This document shows, piece after piece, positions 51,998-61,188 of a stretch of DNA of 64,000 nt. Numbering within the stretch: the stretch's first letter is position 1; each line of letters opens with the position of its first letter. This DNA comes from SIG701 sp045611685 (GTDB taxonomy: Bacteria > Bacillota > Clostridia > Oscillospirales > CAG-272). The position numbers and the translations under genes are program-made. The notes under the pieces were generated by a model. It was not told the origin of the DNA and made no database searches. It worked only from the letters and a program-made list of their open reading frames with translations. The stretch covers positions 66,956-130,955 of the forward strand of contig JAZKXO010000024.1 of the NCBI GenBank assembly GCA_045611685.1, read 5' to 3'.

Positions 51998-53757
51998 AGA
52001 AAAAGATTTTTTCCGCCGTGTGTTTGCTTTTTACGGTTGCTATGTGTCTGCCCGGATGCGATGATACATTTGATTCAGCCGTGAATTCAAATCTCGGCAC
52101 GACGATTGATAAATCGGAAATACAGGCAGGAGAAAACATTCACATACGCGATAAAAATCTCTTGTATGAGCAGCAGAATAATACCGAAATTGTAACGATG
52201 TATCTCACTGTTTCCATGGGCAATTCCGCCGAGAATACCGATCACACATGGGAGGAAATAAATACCTATTCCGCTTACGATTACGAAGAAATGGGTGTTG
52301 AGCGGTATAAAATAGCCGGGCTGATTCAAGTGGGCGATGACAACGGACTAATCCCCGGTGAGCTTGGCTACGGTCAGGTCGCACCCAACTGCACGGTGCA
52401 GATACGTGGTCAGTCTTCCAGCCGAAACGTGCAGAAAAACTATAAAATCAGCATCAAAGACAACAAGGGTGACTGGCGTGGGCAGCAGACAATAGCACTC
52501 AACAAGCATCAAGGCGACGGTCTTCGTTTTCGCAACAAGCTCGGATTTGACCTTCTCTCGGATATCGACGAGCTGATGAGTCTTCGCACAACCTTTGTAC
52601 GCCTTTATGTGAAGGATCTGACCTCGGGAGCCGACGCGAAATTCGAGGATTACGGAATCTATACGCAGGTTGAACAGCTTAACAAGACTGCTCTCGAGCG
52701 TCACGGGCTCGACAAGAGAGGGCATCTTTATAAGATCAACTTCTGCGAGTTTTACCGTTATGAAGACACGATAGTTGCAAAGGACGATCCGAGATACGAT
52801 ATTGCAAAGTTTGAAGAGATACTTGAGATCAAGGGCGATGACGATCATACAAAGCTCATACGTTTGCTTGAGAGAATAAACGACTATTCAATCCCGATAG
52901 AAACCATACTCGATGAGGATTTCGATATTGAGAATGTCGCCTATTGGATGGCATTTCAGCTGCTCGTCGGAAACGTTGATACACAGAGCCGAAACTTTTA
53001 TATGTACAGCGCACAGAACGATAGCCGCTGGTACATACTCTCATGGGACCTTGACGGTGCATTTAAACGTAAGGAATGGGAACTCCTCGAGAGAAACGAC
53101 TACAGTGAATGGGAGTCAGGCGTTAGTAACTATTGGGGCAATGTATTTTTCAGGAGATGTCTGAAGTCCGATGCTTACCGTGAGGCACTTACCGAAGCGG
53201 TGGAGGATATTTATACACAGTTGTGCGACGGACGCACGGAGAAATATGCCACCACTTATGCCGAGCTCCTAAAGCCGCTGGTTTACACCGGACGTGATGC
53301 TCTCTATATGCCGGTCACTTCGGAGCAATACGATATTATTGCCACCACTCTGGTTGATGAAATAAAAGCTAACTACCAAAGATTTAAGGATTCCTTTGAT
53401 AAGCCTATGCCATTCTTCATCGGCGTTCCTCAGAATGACGGGGCAAAGATAAGCCTCGTTTGGGAAGCATCGTACACATTCGATGCAGAAAATATCTCTT
53501 ACACGTTTGAGCTTGCAAAGGACTACACTTTCACAAATCCTATAGTGAAGCTTGAAAATCTCAAAATTCCGGCAGCAGAATTTGACCGTCTGCCAGAGGG
53601 ACAGTACTTTATCCGGGTGAAAGCCCACGATGCGAGCGGTCAGACACAGACTGCGTTTGACTCATACATGGCCGAAAATGGTAAAGTTTACGGAACAAAA
53701 TGCTTCTATGTTGATGCGAACGGACAGATCGTGGAGGATGTTTATGTCGAAGACTGA
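51994..53757 (+). CDS. CotH-kinase-family lipoprotein
   Basis: Exported lipoprotein of 587 residues, lipobox CLPGC near residue 22. A CotH kinase-like domain (about 130-440) shows RGQSSSRNVQKNYKI, NKLGFDLLSD, YGIYTQVEQLNK, GHLYKINF, and the metal and active-site region GNVDTQSRNFYMY followed by W351-D352-L353-D354. A fibronectin-III-like domain (about 470-560) ends the protein. Spore-coat CotH phosphorylates proteins; extracellular relatives often accompany polysaccharide operons but their substrates are unknown. GGAGG lies ten bases before the ATG, which overlaps pelG by four bases. Confidence 0.88.
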   Translation: MKKKIFSAVCLLFTVAMCLPGCDDTFDSAVNSNLGTTIDKSEIQAGENIHIRDKNLLYEQQNNTEIVTMYLTVSMGNSAENTDHTWEEINTYSAYDYEEMGVERYKIAGLIQVGDDNGLIPGELGYGQVAPNCTVQIRGQSSSRNVQKNYKISIKDNKGDWRGQQTIALNKHQGDGLRFRNKLGFDLLSDIDELMSLRTTFVRLYVKDLTSGADAKFEDYGIYTQVEQLNKTALERHGLDKRGHLYKINFCEFYRYEDTIVAKDDPRYDIAKFEEILEIKGDDDHTKLIRLLERINDYSIPIETILDEDFDIENVAYWMAFQLLVGNVDTQSRNFYMYSAQNDSRWYILSWDLDGAFKRKEWELLERNDYSEWESGVSNYWGNVFFRRCLKSDAYREALTEAVEDIYTQLCDGRTEKYATTYAELLKPLVYTGRDALYMPVTSEQYDIIATTLVDEIKANYQRFKDSFDKPMPFFIGVPQNDGAKISLVWEASYTFDAENISYTFELAKDYTFTNPIVKLENLKIPAAEFDRLPEGQYFIRVKAHDASGQTQTAFDSYMAENGKVYGTKCFYVDANGQIVEDVYVED

Positions 53758-54466
53758 ACGCTACCGTCACGAGTGGAAGTATCTTATTGATACCGCACAG
53801 AAGGAGCTTATCTGCCGGCGACTCTCTCCGTTTTTAGAGCTAGACAAGCACGCAAAATCAGGCGGATATATGATCAGGAGCCTGTATTTCGATGATTATT
53901 TCAACACAGCCTATGAAGAAAAGGATGCAGGCGTGCTTGAACGTAAGAAATACAGAATCCGCATCTATAACTGTTCAGACAGCAGCATAAAGCTTGAGCG
54001 AAAAAAGAAATTCGGCAGTTACATCTTCAAGGAATCGGCAACGCTCACAAGGGATGAGGTCTATAAAATCCTCGATGGCGACTATGAATTTCTGCTGCAC
54101 AGCAAATATCCGCTTTGCCGTGAATTCTACGTGGAATGTGTCAGCAACGTAATGCGTCCGCGCACTATCGTTGACTATGACCGCGAGCCGTGGATTCTGG
54201 ATGCCGGAACGGTGCGCATCACCTTTGATATGGACGTGCGTGCTGCTGTCGGAAGTTACGATATTTTCGACGACACGCTTCCCGCACTCCCCGTGCTTGA
54301 GCCGGGCAAGTGTGTAATGGAGGTGAAATACACCGAATTTCTGCCGAGGTTTGTGCGCGACATTTTACCGGACAGGGCATCCGAATTTACCGCAGTGTCG
54401 AAATATGTGCTTTGCTATGAGAAGACAGAGTATATGCGAAGCTTTAAATATTGGTATGAAAATTAA
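53744..54466 (+). CDS. VTC-domain (polyphosphate-polymerase-like) protein
   Basis: Protein of 240 residues that is essentially one VTC domain, the tunnel fold of yeast Vtc4 and CYTH enzymes. The expected charged tunnel residues are visible: E10-x-K12, R45, R71/R73 in YRIRIY, K83/E85/K87-89 in KLERKKK, E193/K195 in MEVKYTEFLP and K220 in SKY. GGAGG lies six bases before the ATG at 53744; longer frames read through the CotH gene and are rejected. It overlaps cotH by 14 bases. The activity in bacterial exopolysaccharide operons is unproven. Confidence 0.87.
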   Translation: MSKTERYRHEWKYLIDTAQKELICRRLSPFLELDKHAKSGGYMIRSLYFDDYFNTAYEEKDAGVLERKKYRIRIYNCSDSSIKLERKKKFGSYIFKESATLTRDEVYKILDGDYEFLLHSKYPLCREFYVECVSNVMRPRTIVDYDREPWILDAGTVRITFDMDVRAAVGSYDIFDDTLPALPVLEPGKCVMEVKYTEFLPRFVRDILPDRASEFTAVSKYVLCYEKTEYMRSFKYWYEN

Positions 54467-54480
54467 TTTGGAGGATGACT

Positions 54481-55152
54481 ATGAGTGTGCAGGACTTTAT
54501 AAAAAAATCAATTCTCGAGTCGGGCGCGTTTGACGGCGTAACCGTGTCGAATGCCGCTATCGGACTCCTAACCGCTCTTATCATGGGTGCCGTGATATAT
54601 TTTGTGTATAGAAAATTTTATACAGGTGTTATCTATTCCCGTGCATTTGCCATAACACTTGTAGGCATGACTGTGCTGACAGCTATGGTGACGCTTGCCA
54701 TCAGTACAAACATCGTAATCTCCCTGGGTATGGTCGGTGCGCTGTCTATCGTCCGGTTCCGTACCGCCATCAAGGATCCGCTTGACCTGCTATATCTCTT
54801 CTGGGCTATTACAACGGGAATCACCGCGGGTGCAGGAATGTATGCGCTCGTTGCAGTAGCGGCACTTGTTATGACACTTATGATAATTCTATTCTATCAT
54901 AAACAGCAAAAGGGACGCATCTATATACTTGTTGTCCACTACACCGGTGATGCGGTCGGGGATGACATCATCCGCGCATTCGGTAAGATGAAGTATTTCA
55001 TCAAATCCAAGACCGCGAGAAAAGATAAAACCGAAATGGCAATCGAGGTATTCTGCAAAAACAACGATACCTTCTTTATGGAAAAAATAAACTCGATTGA
55101 TGGGGTTGATGATACTACCCTAATTCAATATAACGGTGAATATCATGGATAA
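54481..55152 (+). CDS. DUF4956 membrane protein
   Basis: Membrane protein of 223 residues: four hydrophobic helices within residues 20-145 (AAIGLLTALIMGAVIYFVY; ITLVGMTVLTAMVTLAI; the conserved GMVGALSIVRFRTAIKDPLDLLYLFWAI loop-helix; VAVAALVMTLMIILFY) and a cytosolic alpha/beta tail. The family has no known function but very often follows VTC and CotH genes. The start at 54481 has GGAGG at six bases; an ATG two codons earlier abuts that box. It overlaps the EAL gene by eight bases. Confidence 0.88.
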   Translation: MSVQDFIKKSILESGAFDGVTVSNAAIGLLTALIMGAVIYFVYRKFYTGVIYSRAFAITLVGMTVLTAMVTLAISTNIVISLGMVGALSIVRFRTAIKDPLDLLYLFWAITTGITAGAGMYALVAVAALVMTLMIILFYHKQQKGRIYILVVHYTGDAVGDDIIRAFGKMKYFIKSKTARKDKTEMAIEVFCKNNDTFFMEKINSIDGVDDTTLIQYNGEYHG

Positions 55153-57235
55153 GATTTTTCAGTCATTAAACGATTTCTCAACCGTAAAAAAGCTCTTTGA
55201 GGCTATCAACAAAACAACGGATGACTTTTTGTTTGTGTTTGATATACCGCACGATGAGAACCGTTTTTTCGGCTCCATTGACGAGCGATTTGCCGTGAGA
55301 AAGCCGGGGAGTGAGGTCAATACCTTTGAGGAAATGCTTACAGTCGTACATCCGGCTGACCGAAAGACACTTTGTGAGGATATAGAAAGAATCAAAAACG
55401 GTACACAGGACGCTCACGATATGAACTACCGTTGGATCAATCGTGACGGCGAAATCGTATGGGTCAGCTGTCGGGGACGGGTCGTACGTGATGAAAGCGG
55501 TAGCCCCCATCTCATGATAGGAAGAGTGTCGGAGGAAGCGGTGCGTCATCTCTATAATCCGATCACCGGCCTTCCCAATAAAACCAAGCTTCGTGAAGAC
55601 CTGACGGTGCATTTGATGGGGTCTGTGGGATCGCTTATGTTACTTGAAATTCCCGAGCTTGCGGACATTAATTTAAGTCATGGACGAGGCTTCGGAAATC
55701 AGCTGCTTTGTGAGGTGGCGGATATTCTTAACGGAATAGATTCGGTGGAAGAAGCATACCACATCGACCATAATAATTTTGCGGCTGTGATCAGCGAATC
55801 CTCCTACGAGAAAACGCAGGAGATATACCGGCAGATAAACAGTGTTATGAGTGAAAAATGTTCGTTCTGCGCCGGAGCTGTTCCGATCGACAAGAGTCTC
55901 TTTATCGATGTTTCTCAACTGATAGATTCCGCAAATGTCACTCTGCAAAAAGCAAAGCAAAAAACAACCGACTGTTTTGAATTCTTTTCTGCCGAGGATA
56001 TTGAGCAAAGAATACGTGCACTTACACTTCTTGAGGAGCTCAAGGAGAGTGTACAAAACAACTTCGAAGGCTTCGAGCTTTGGTATCAGCCTCAGGTGAG
56101 AAGCGGGAGCTATGAGCTCTACGGGGTGGAGGCACTGCTCAGATATAATTCAAAAAAACGTGGAAAGGTTTTCCCTGATTCATTCATCCCGCTTCTCGAA
56201 CAATCACGTCTGATTGAGGCTGTGGGAATGTGGGTGCTGAATCAGGCACTCGCTCAGTGTAAAGCGTGGCGCGAATTTATTCCGTCACTGCAGGTGAGCG
56301 TGAACTTTTCAAGCGTTCAGTTTGAGGACCATAAAATCGGAGAAAAAATTGTTGATGCTCTGAAAAATGCGAGAATGCCCGGAGAGTCGCTTACCGTTGA
56401 ATTAACGGAGTCCGTTCAACTGCATCAGGACAAGCATTTTTATGATTTGATCAAGTATATTAAATCGTACGGAGTGCGTTTTTCCATAGATGATTTCGGA
56501 ACGGGATATTCAAATCTCGGATATTTGAAACAGATTGACGTAAGCGAAATCAAAATTGATCGAAGCTTCGTGTCCGAGATCGAAAATAACACCTACAATT
56601 ACCGACTTATCAGCAACGTAATTGAATTTGCGAAAACCAACTCCATACATGCGTGCTGTGAGGGTATTGAAACCGCAAAAGAACTTTCTATACTTGAGCC
56701 GCTTCAGGTGGATTTTTTCCAGGGATATCTCTTTGACAAGCCCTGCACAGTTGATGAGATCGCACAAAAGTACATCCACAAATCTTCCGATGCATATGAG
56801 GCAAGAATCGCGGCTATTGAGGAGATAAACCGTTTCAAAGAGCAATTCGGAACGATACACTTCGAGCCAAAGAATATCCTGCGTGCAAATGATATCGGGC
56901 TGTGGATCATTCGAATTGACGAAAAAAACAACCGTAATGAGCTGCACGTAGATGATGTGATGGAGCGAGTGCTCGGCCTCACGGAGAAGTTATCACCGGG
57001 TGAGTGTTACGATTATTGGCACAGCCGCATTTCTCACGAAGATAAGGAATATGTAGATAACGCTGTCAATGTGATGATAAATGACGGAAAGGCAGTACAA
57101 TTCGGTTATCGCTGGAATCATCCGGAGGTCGGTCAGGTAACCGTACGCAGCAGCGGAATACGCACGTCGGATGAAGGCGGTAAGATAGTGCTTGAGGGCT
57201 ATCATCGTATACTCACCGGAGTTGAGGGAGCGTAA
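55145..57235 (+). CDS. PAS / degenerate GGDEF / EAL c-di-GMP phosphodiesterase
   Basis: Soluble protein of 696 residues. An N-terminal PAS-like domain (about 15-135, MNYRWINRDGEIVWVSCRGR) leads into a degenerate GGDEF domain (about 138-285; the active site reads HIDHNNF). The EAL domain follows (about 300-550) with E329 in EALLRY, SVNFSS, ELTES, D449-D450 in DDFGTGYS, IKIDRSF, the E of CCEGIET and DFFQGYLFDKP, so all catalytic residues are present. A second PAS-like domain ends the protein (about 580-696). It should hydrolyse c-di-GMP, with PAS and GGDEF as sensors. It is ninth in the pel operon. Confidence 0.9.
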   Translation: MDKIFQSLNDFSTVKKLFEAINKTTDDFLFVFDIPHDENRFFGSIDERFAVRKPGSEVNTFEEMLTVVHPADRKTLCEDIERIKNGTQDAHDMNYRWINRDGEIVWVSCRGRVVRDESGSPHLMIGRVSEEAVRHLYNPITGLPNKTKLREDLTVHLMGSVGSLMLLEIPELADINLSHGRGFGNQLLCEVADILNGIDSVEEAYHIDHNNFAAVISESSYEKTQEIYRQINSVMSEKCSFCAGAVPIDKSLFIDVSQLIDSANVTLQKAKQKTTDCFEFFSAEDIEQRIRALTLLEELKESVQNNFEGFELWYQPQVRSGSYELYGVEALLRYNSKKRGKVFPDSFIPLLEQSRLIEAVGMWVLNQALAQCKAWREFIPSLQVSVNFSSVQFEDHKIGEKIVDALKNARMPGESLTVELTESVQLHQDKHFYDLIKYIKSYGVRFSIDDFGTGYSNLGYLKQIDVSEIKIDRSFVSEIENNTYNYRLISNVIEFAKTNSIHACCEGIETAKELSILEPLQVDFFQGYLFDKPCTVDEIAQKYIHKSSDAYEARIAAIEEINRFKEQFGTIHFEPKNILRANDIGLWIIRIDEKNNRNELHVDDVMERVLGLTEKLSPGECYDYWHSRISHEDKEYVDNAVNVMINDGKAVQFGYRWNHPEVGQVTVRSSGIRTSDEGGKIVLEGYHRILTGVEGA

Positions 57236-57273
57236 ATACGCAAATAATAAAGCAAGACCAAGGAGCAAATACT

Positions 57274-58830
57274 ATGAAGACAATTCAAAGCAAAATACTG
57301 TTTGTTGTAATTACCGCGCTTATTGTGATTACTGCGATTGTAACCTCCATCGCAGTCGGTGTAACGCATAATATCATGCATAAGGATGCGGACAGAATTT
57401 TAAACAACGTTTCCGCAAAGGAAGCCGCATATATCAATGACATGCTGAACGATTTTATGCAGTCGTCGGCAATTATGGAGCACTACGCACTACTTGAGCT
57501 TAGCAGTGTGAGTGCGCTGAATAATGAATCCTATCGTGACGAATATATAGAGGAAATATGCCACCTTTTTGACGAGGTTGCACTTAATACCGCCGGAACA
57601 ACCGCATATTATCTCTGCTTCTCACCCGAGGTGACAGGTGGCGTTACTTCCGGATTTTACTCAAAATTCAAAGAAGATGGCGTATACGAGCTTTCAAAAG
57701 AGGAGTTTGCGGAACTTGACCTTTTTAACGCGAAGTTTATTAAGGAAAGCGGATTTGATGTGATTGGATCCGATAACATATGGCTGCAGCCGCGAAGAAG
57801 TACCTTTGCACCCGACGATACGGTTGTTTCTTACCTTGCACCGATTTACAAGGATGATATATTTGTCGGATTCCTGGGCTTCAACATGGATTTTGAGTAC
57901 CTGCTCGGTCTGGTGGGTGAAATAACCGTTTACGATAACGGGCATGCATTACTGCTAAGCGGTGACAAGCAGGCCTGCTACAATCCCGCGGAGGATATCC
58001 ATATTTCGGAGGATTACGCCGAAGCTACAACAGCTCTAAAAAACGGCATGAATCTCGAGCTGCGTGCTGCATATGCAGACATCCAAAGCGGCATACGTCC
58101 AATGCTCAGCTACATAATCGGAGCATTTTTGGTGGTGCTTGCACTCGCAATTCTGTATACCTTCTGGGTAACGCACAGAATTGTTACGCCGCTTAAAAAG
58201 CTCACTGCCGAGGCGGCCAACATCTCTACCGGCGTGCAGAACGTAAGTTTTGCTATTAATTCAAAGGATGAAATCGGTATACTCGCACGCGTGCTTACTG
58301 ACACTTATGCAAAGATTCGAGAGTATTCTGCATATATAAACGCGCTTGCTTACAGAGATTCTCTTACGGGCATAAAGAACAGTACAGCCTATGCCGAAGC
58401 AATCGATGCGCTTAACAAAGAAATAAACACAGGCAATCCCTCTTTTGGTGTAATAGTTGCAGACATAAACAATTTGAAGAAAACCAACGACACCTACGGA
58501 CACGATATCGGAAATGAACTTATCATTCATTCAGCGAGAATACTTGCCGACATATTCAAGACAAGCGCCGTATACCGAATCGGCGGCGATGAATTTGTTG
58601 TTGTGTTAAAGGGAAAAGACCTTGAGCGTCACCATACCCTCATTGAAAAAATGGACGTCGCATTCTCTGCCGATTACATAACGGTAAACGATGAAACAGT
58701 ACCTGTTTCAATAGCGAGAGGAGTTTCGGTATTCGATTCGTCAATTGATCAAGTTTATGCAGATGTATTTGCGAAGGCTGACCACGCGATGTACATGAAT
58801 AAGGAAGACATGAAGGCTGCACTTGTGTGA
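57274..58830 (+). CDS. Cache-HAMP-GGDEF diguanylate cyclase
   Basis: Membrane-bound sensor cyclase of 518 residues. Two helices (about 9-30 and 277-300) flank an extracellular double-Cache domain with GTTAYYLCFSPEV, WLQPRRSTFAPDDTVVSYLAPIY and GFLGFNMDFEYL. A HAMP-like linker (about 300-350) leads to the GGDEF domain: RDSLTGIKN, DINNLKKTNDTYGHDIGN and the active GGDEF at 437-441. The inhibitory RxxD is missing (KTSA), so product inhibition is unlikely. AAGGAG lies before the ATG. It closes the pel operon and should supply c-di-GMP in response to a small external ligand. Confidence 0.92.
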   Translation: MKTIQSKILFVVITALIVITAIVTSIAVGVTHNIMHKDADRILNNVSAKEAAYINDMLNDFMQSSAIMEHYALLELSSVSALNNESYRDEYIEEICHLFDEVALNTAGTTAYYLCFSPEVTGGVTSGFYSKFKEDGVYELSKEEFAELDLFNAKFIKESGFDVIGSDNIWLQPRRSTFAPDDTVVSYLAPIYKDDIFVGFLGFNMDFEYLLGLVGEITVYDNGHALLLSGDKQACYNPAEDIHISEDYAEATTALKNGMNLELRAAYADIQSGIRPMLSYIIGAFLVVLALAILYTFWVTHRIVTPLKKLTAEAANISTGVQNVSFAINSKDEIGILARVLTDTYAKIREYSAYINALAYRDSLTGIKNSTAYAEAIDALNKEINTGNPSFGVIVADINNLKKTNDTYGHDIGNELIIHSARILADIFKTSAVYRIGGDEFVVVLKGKDLERHHTLIEKMDVAFSADYITVNDETVPVSIARGVSVFDSSIDQVYADVFAKADHAMYMNKEDMKAALV

Positions 58831-58866
58831 GATAGTAATTGTTGTATAAAAGATATATACAAAAAT

Positions 58867-58904
58867 AAATGACGACGTCATCCGAATGGGTGACGTCGTC
58901 ATTT
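58867..58904. terminator. Hairpin at the end of the pel operon
   Basis: Fourteen-base perfect stem (58867-58880 with 58891-58904), extendable by three pairs around a GAAT loop, 36 bases after the last stop. The T-run is better on the minus strand, so it may be a processing or weak bidirectional terminator. Confidence 0.65.
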
Positions 58905-59520
58905 GTCGTGTGACACGCATAACTAAATAGCTATAAATGTCCTTGAACTTGTGGAAAGGTATATCTTCAACTCGCAAATATAGACAGTTGTTTTTATAGA
59001 TAAATTCTTCAGTTCAAAGCATAAACCACATAGGAGTATTAAGTTGTAGACCTAAAAGTGATTATCCACACAAGCATTCCCGTTGATGTTCTCAAGGTGA
59101 TGAGACAATAAAGAAATAGTGTGTAAAAAATAGAGGCGATAAGTTCCAGTGCATTTTTGCAATATTTGTTCTGGAAAAAGGTGAAGTTCAAGTTTTGGAA
59201 AGAGGCTTATCCATAGACGAGTTGTAAATAAATAGCAGAAATTTTATTAAATCTTGTGGTTTCTGTTCTTTTTAGTTCTTTTTAGTTATTTTAGTGCTTT
59301 ACTGTCCGGAATTTCCGCGATTGGAGCCTTCGGGTGCTCTGGTGTCCGTATAGTCCGTGCATGTCTATGGTCTTAATATGTGGTCAGAAATATTTGATAT
59401 GTTCAGTATGTGGTCAGGCTTGCCTCTCGAATTTCGCAGCAAATGCGGTTCGGGAGGTGTTTGTATTGTAGCGGTTGTCAAGAGGTTTCACGGATAAAAA
59501 ATTGGGACGCATAGTCAAAG
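58905..59520. other. AT-rich non-coding region with short repeats and DnaA-box-like sites
   Basis: No supportable gene lies here. It contains TTATCCACA at 59062-59070 (a perfect DnaA box), TTATCCATA at 59207-59215, tandem GTTCTTTTTA units (about 59265-59292), and TATGTGGTCAG twice (about 59378 and 59407). It looks like an accumulated or rearranged spacer. Confidence 0.5.
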
Positions 59521-59523
59521 AAT

Positions 59524-59556
59524 ACGCCGATGAGGTTTCGCTTCCCTCATCGGCGT
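59524..59556. terminator. Terminator hairpin
   Basis: Twelve-base perfect stem (59524-59535 with 59545-59556), nine-base loop and five T on the plus strand. It also lies just after the minus-strand frame ending at 59565 and could serve that remnant. Confidence 0.75.
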
Positions 59557-59564
59557 TTTTACAC

Positions 59565-59828
59565 TTATCTTACCACCGAAGAATGTCTGTAGATATAGAA
59601 CTCCTCCTGGCTCGGCGCCCATGCTTTTTCCTTGGGCGGAAATGTCGCATCAAATCCCTCCGCCGCAGCGGTGTTCTCACAGCAATCGGCGGCGGTTGAG
59701 GGGATATACATCTACTTCTTGCCGTCAAGCCCCCCCCCTGGAATCAGCTCGCGCACGAAAAGTGCTGTCGGGAAATTGCCGCCCACGACAAAGCTGACTA
59801 TCTTATTTTCCCAAGGACTGCTGGGCAA
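59565..59828 (-). pseudogene. Remnant of an unknown gene with an in-frame TAG
   Basis: One minus-strand frame runs through this stretch with protein-like composition: KIVSFVVGGNFPTALFVREL, then LIPGGGLDGKK, a TAG at 59712-59714, and immediately MYIPSTAADCCENTAAAEGF, DATFPPKEKAWAPSQEEFYI and YRHSSVVR to a TAA at 59565. The upstream part overlaps the 3' end of the transglutaminase gene in another frame, and a run of nine C/G (59730-59738) lies inside. It is more GC-rich than its surroundings. The ATG-initiated 48-residue piece (59711 down to 59565) could still be translated. No family is recognised. Confidence 0.4.
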
Positions 59829-61188
59829 TCATTTCCGGCAGGACCGTATATGTGAAATAATATTTTCCCGCTCTGATACCGTCTTTTCCAATTCCGTCTC
59901 TCGTTCTGTCCGCATAGTTCATACCAAAATACACGTATCCGTTACCGTTATCACGTGAAAGCTCAAAGGTAGGGTCGCAAAAATAGTCATTGCCATCTAA
60001 CGTAACAACTGACCACGCATGACCCATAGTGGCATCATAATCGCACGTTGCAATCGTTGTTTTGATTCCCACCTGGGTCAGAAGCTGATTGTAGACATTG
60101 GCAAAAGTGATACACACACCGCTATTGTGAAGATATGCAAAGTAGCTGTCCTTTCTTTCGAGGATTTCGAGCGCACTGTCGTCATAAACCATGCGCGTGC
60201 AAAGCTCGTGATAGATATTCTTTGCCTTTTCAGCATCACTCATTTCGGGAGTAACTGTTGACAGCATTTCATCCGCAGCTTTCAGGAATCGGTCCAGAAG
60301 CTCCCGATGCTCATCTTCGCTGTATTTATACACAATGCGGATCGTATTTGTTTCTTCATCATAATGCTTGATAAATTCAAAAGGCTCAGCGCACGCATTG
60401 AATATGGGAAAATCATAATAGATAACAGAGCCCAGCAGTTCTGCATACCTCTTTTCGGGACAAGGAACCTCACTTCTGTAACCTAGAAATGCGTCAACAA
60501 AGTCACAGTAAAACAACGTAAAATCATTGCCCATGAGCTGCAAGGATTCTTCGGAAAGCATAAATGCGTTATAAATGTACTTTCCGACCATAATGCGCGG
60601 TTCCAGATACTTCGGCAGAGGAATCGAACGATCATATAAATCGACAGGACCCGTGGGTGCTTTGAGTTCGGAGTCACCGTAGCTTTCTTCTACGGTTTTA
60701 CCGATAGTAACTGTATAAGGAAGCAGATACAGCGTATCGAAATCATTTCGCACAAAACGGAACTCTCCTTGCACTGTAACCGTTTGCCCAATATATACCG
60801 ATTTATCCACTCCGTCATCCTTGGGATCCATCATGCTGATGCGCGTTTGCTCAGGGAATACGGACGGATTATCCAAAAAGTATGTATACGTTATATTCAG
60901 CGGCTGCTCGGGAACAATGTGCCAGCCTTTTTCATCAAAGCCGATCTTACCTACGATCACAACACCGCCGATTGTTTCAATATCTAACGGCATCGGTGCA
61001 GTATCTTGTTCAGGACCGGCATACTCTGTCACATCTTCCGGATTACTTCCTGTAGCTGTACTTTCAACAGTGCTTACCGCAGAAGTTTTTTTGTCATTAT
61101 CATTTGGATTCTCACTTCGCGTTTGGCAAGCCACCAGGACCTGGCATATCATAGCTGACAAAATCAAAACACTAATAATTTTTTTCAT
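59803..61188 (-). CDS. Transglutaminase-like lipoprotein
   Basis: Exported lipoprotein of 461 residues with lipobox LVAC at about 18-21. The first half (about 60-300) includes a beta-rich region (IETIGGVVIVGKIGFDEKGW; TVTVQGEFRFVRNDFDTLYLLPY). The C-terminal transglutaminase core has the triad C359 (GVCITFANVYNQLL), H390 (MGHAWSVVTLDG) and D405 (CDPTFEL). Such proteins may cross-link or cleave surface proteins; the substrate is unknown. AAGGG lies before the ATG. It is more AT-rich than the housekeeping genes and is oriented against the pel operon. Confidence 0.88.
   Translation of the reverse strand: MKKIISVLILSAMICQVLVACQTRSENPNDNDKKTSAVSTVESTATGSNPEDVTEYAGPEQDTAPMPLDIETIGGVVIVGKIGFDEKGWHIVPEQPLNITYTYFLDNPSVFPEQTRISMMDPKDDGVDKSVYIGQTVTVQGEFRFVRNDFDTLYLLPYTVTIGKTVEESYGDSELKAPTGPVDLYDRSIPLPKYLEPRIMVGKYIYNAFMLSEESLQLMGNDFTLFYCDFVDAFLGYRSEVPCPEKRYAELLGSVIYYDFPIFNACAEPFEFIKHYDEETNTIRIVYKYSEDEHRELLDRFLKAADEMLSTVTPEMSDAEKAKNIYHELCTRMVYDDSALEILERKDSYFAYLHNSGVCITFANVYNQLLTQVGIKTTIATCDYDATMGHAWSVVTLDGNDYFCDPTFELSRDNGNGYVYFGMNYADRTRDGIGKDGIRAGKYYFTYTVLPEMIAQQSLGK

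Noticed and set aside
53630..53743. 38-codon N-terminal extension of the VTC protein
   Set aside because: It lies wholly inside the CotH gene, and the ATG at 53744 has an ideal GGAGG.
59475..59699. Plus-strand 74-codon frame in the spacer
   Set aside because: It runs through a terminator hairpin and is antisense to the more protein-like minus-strand remnant.
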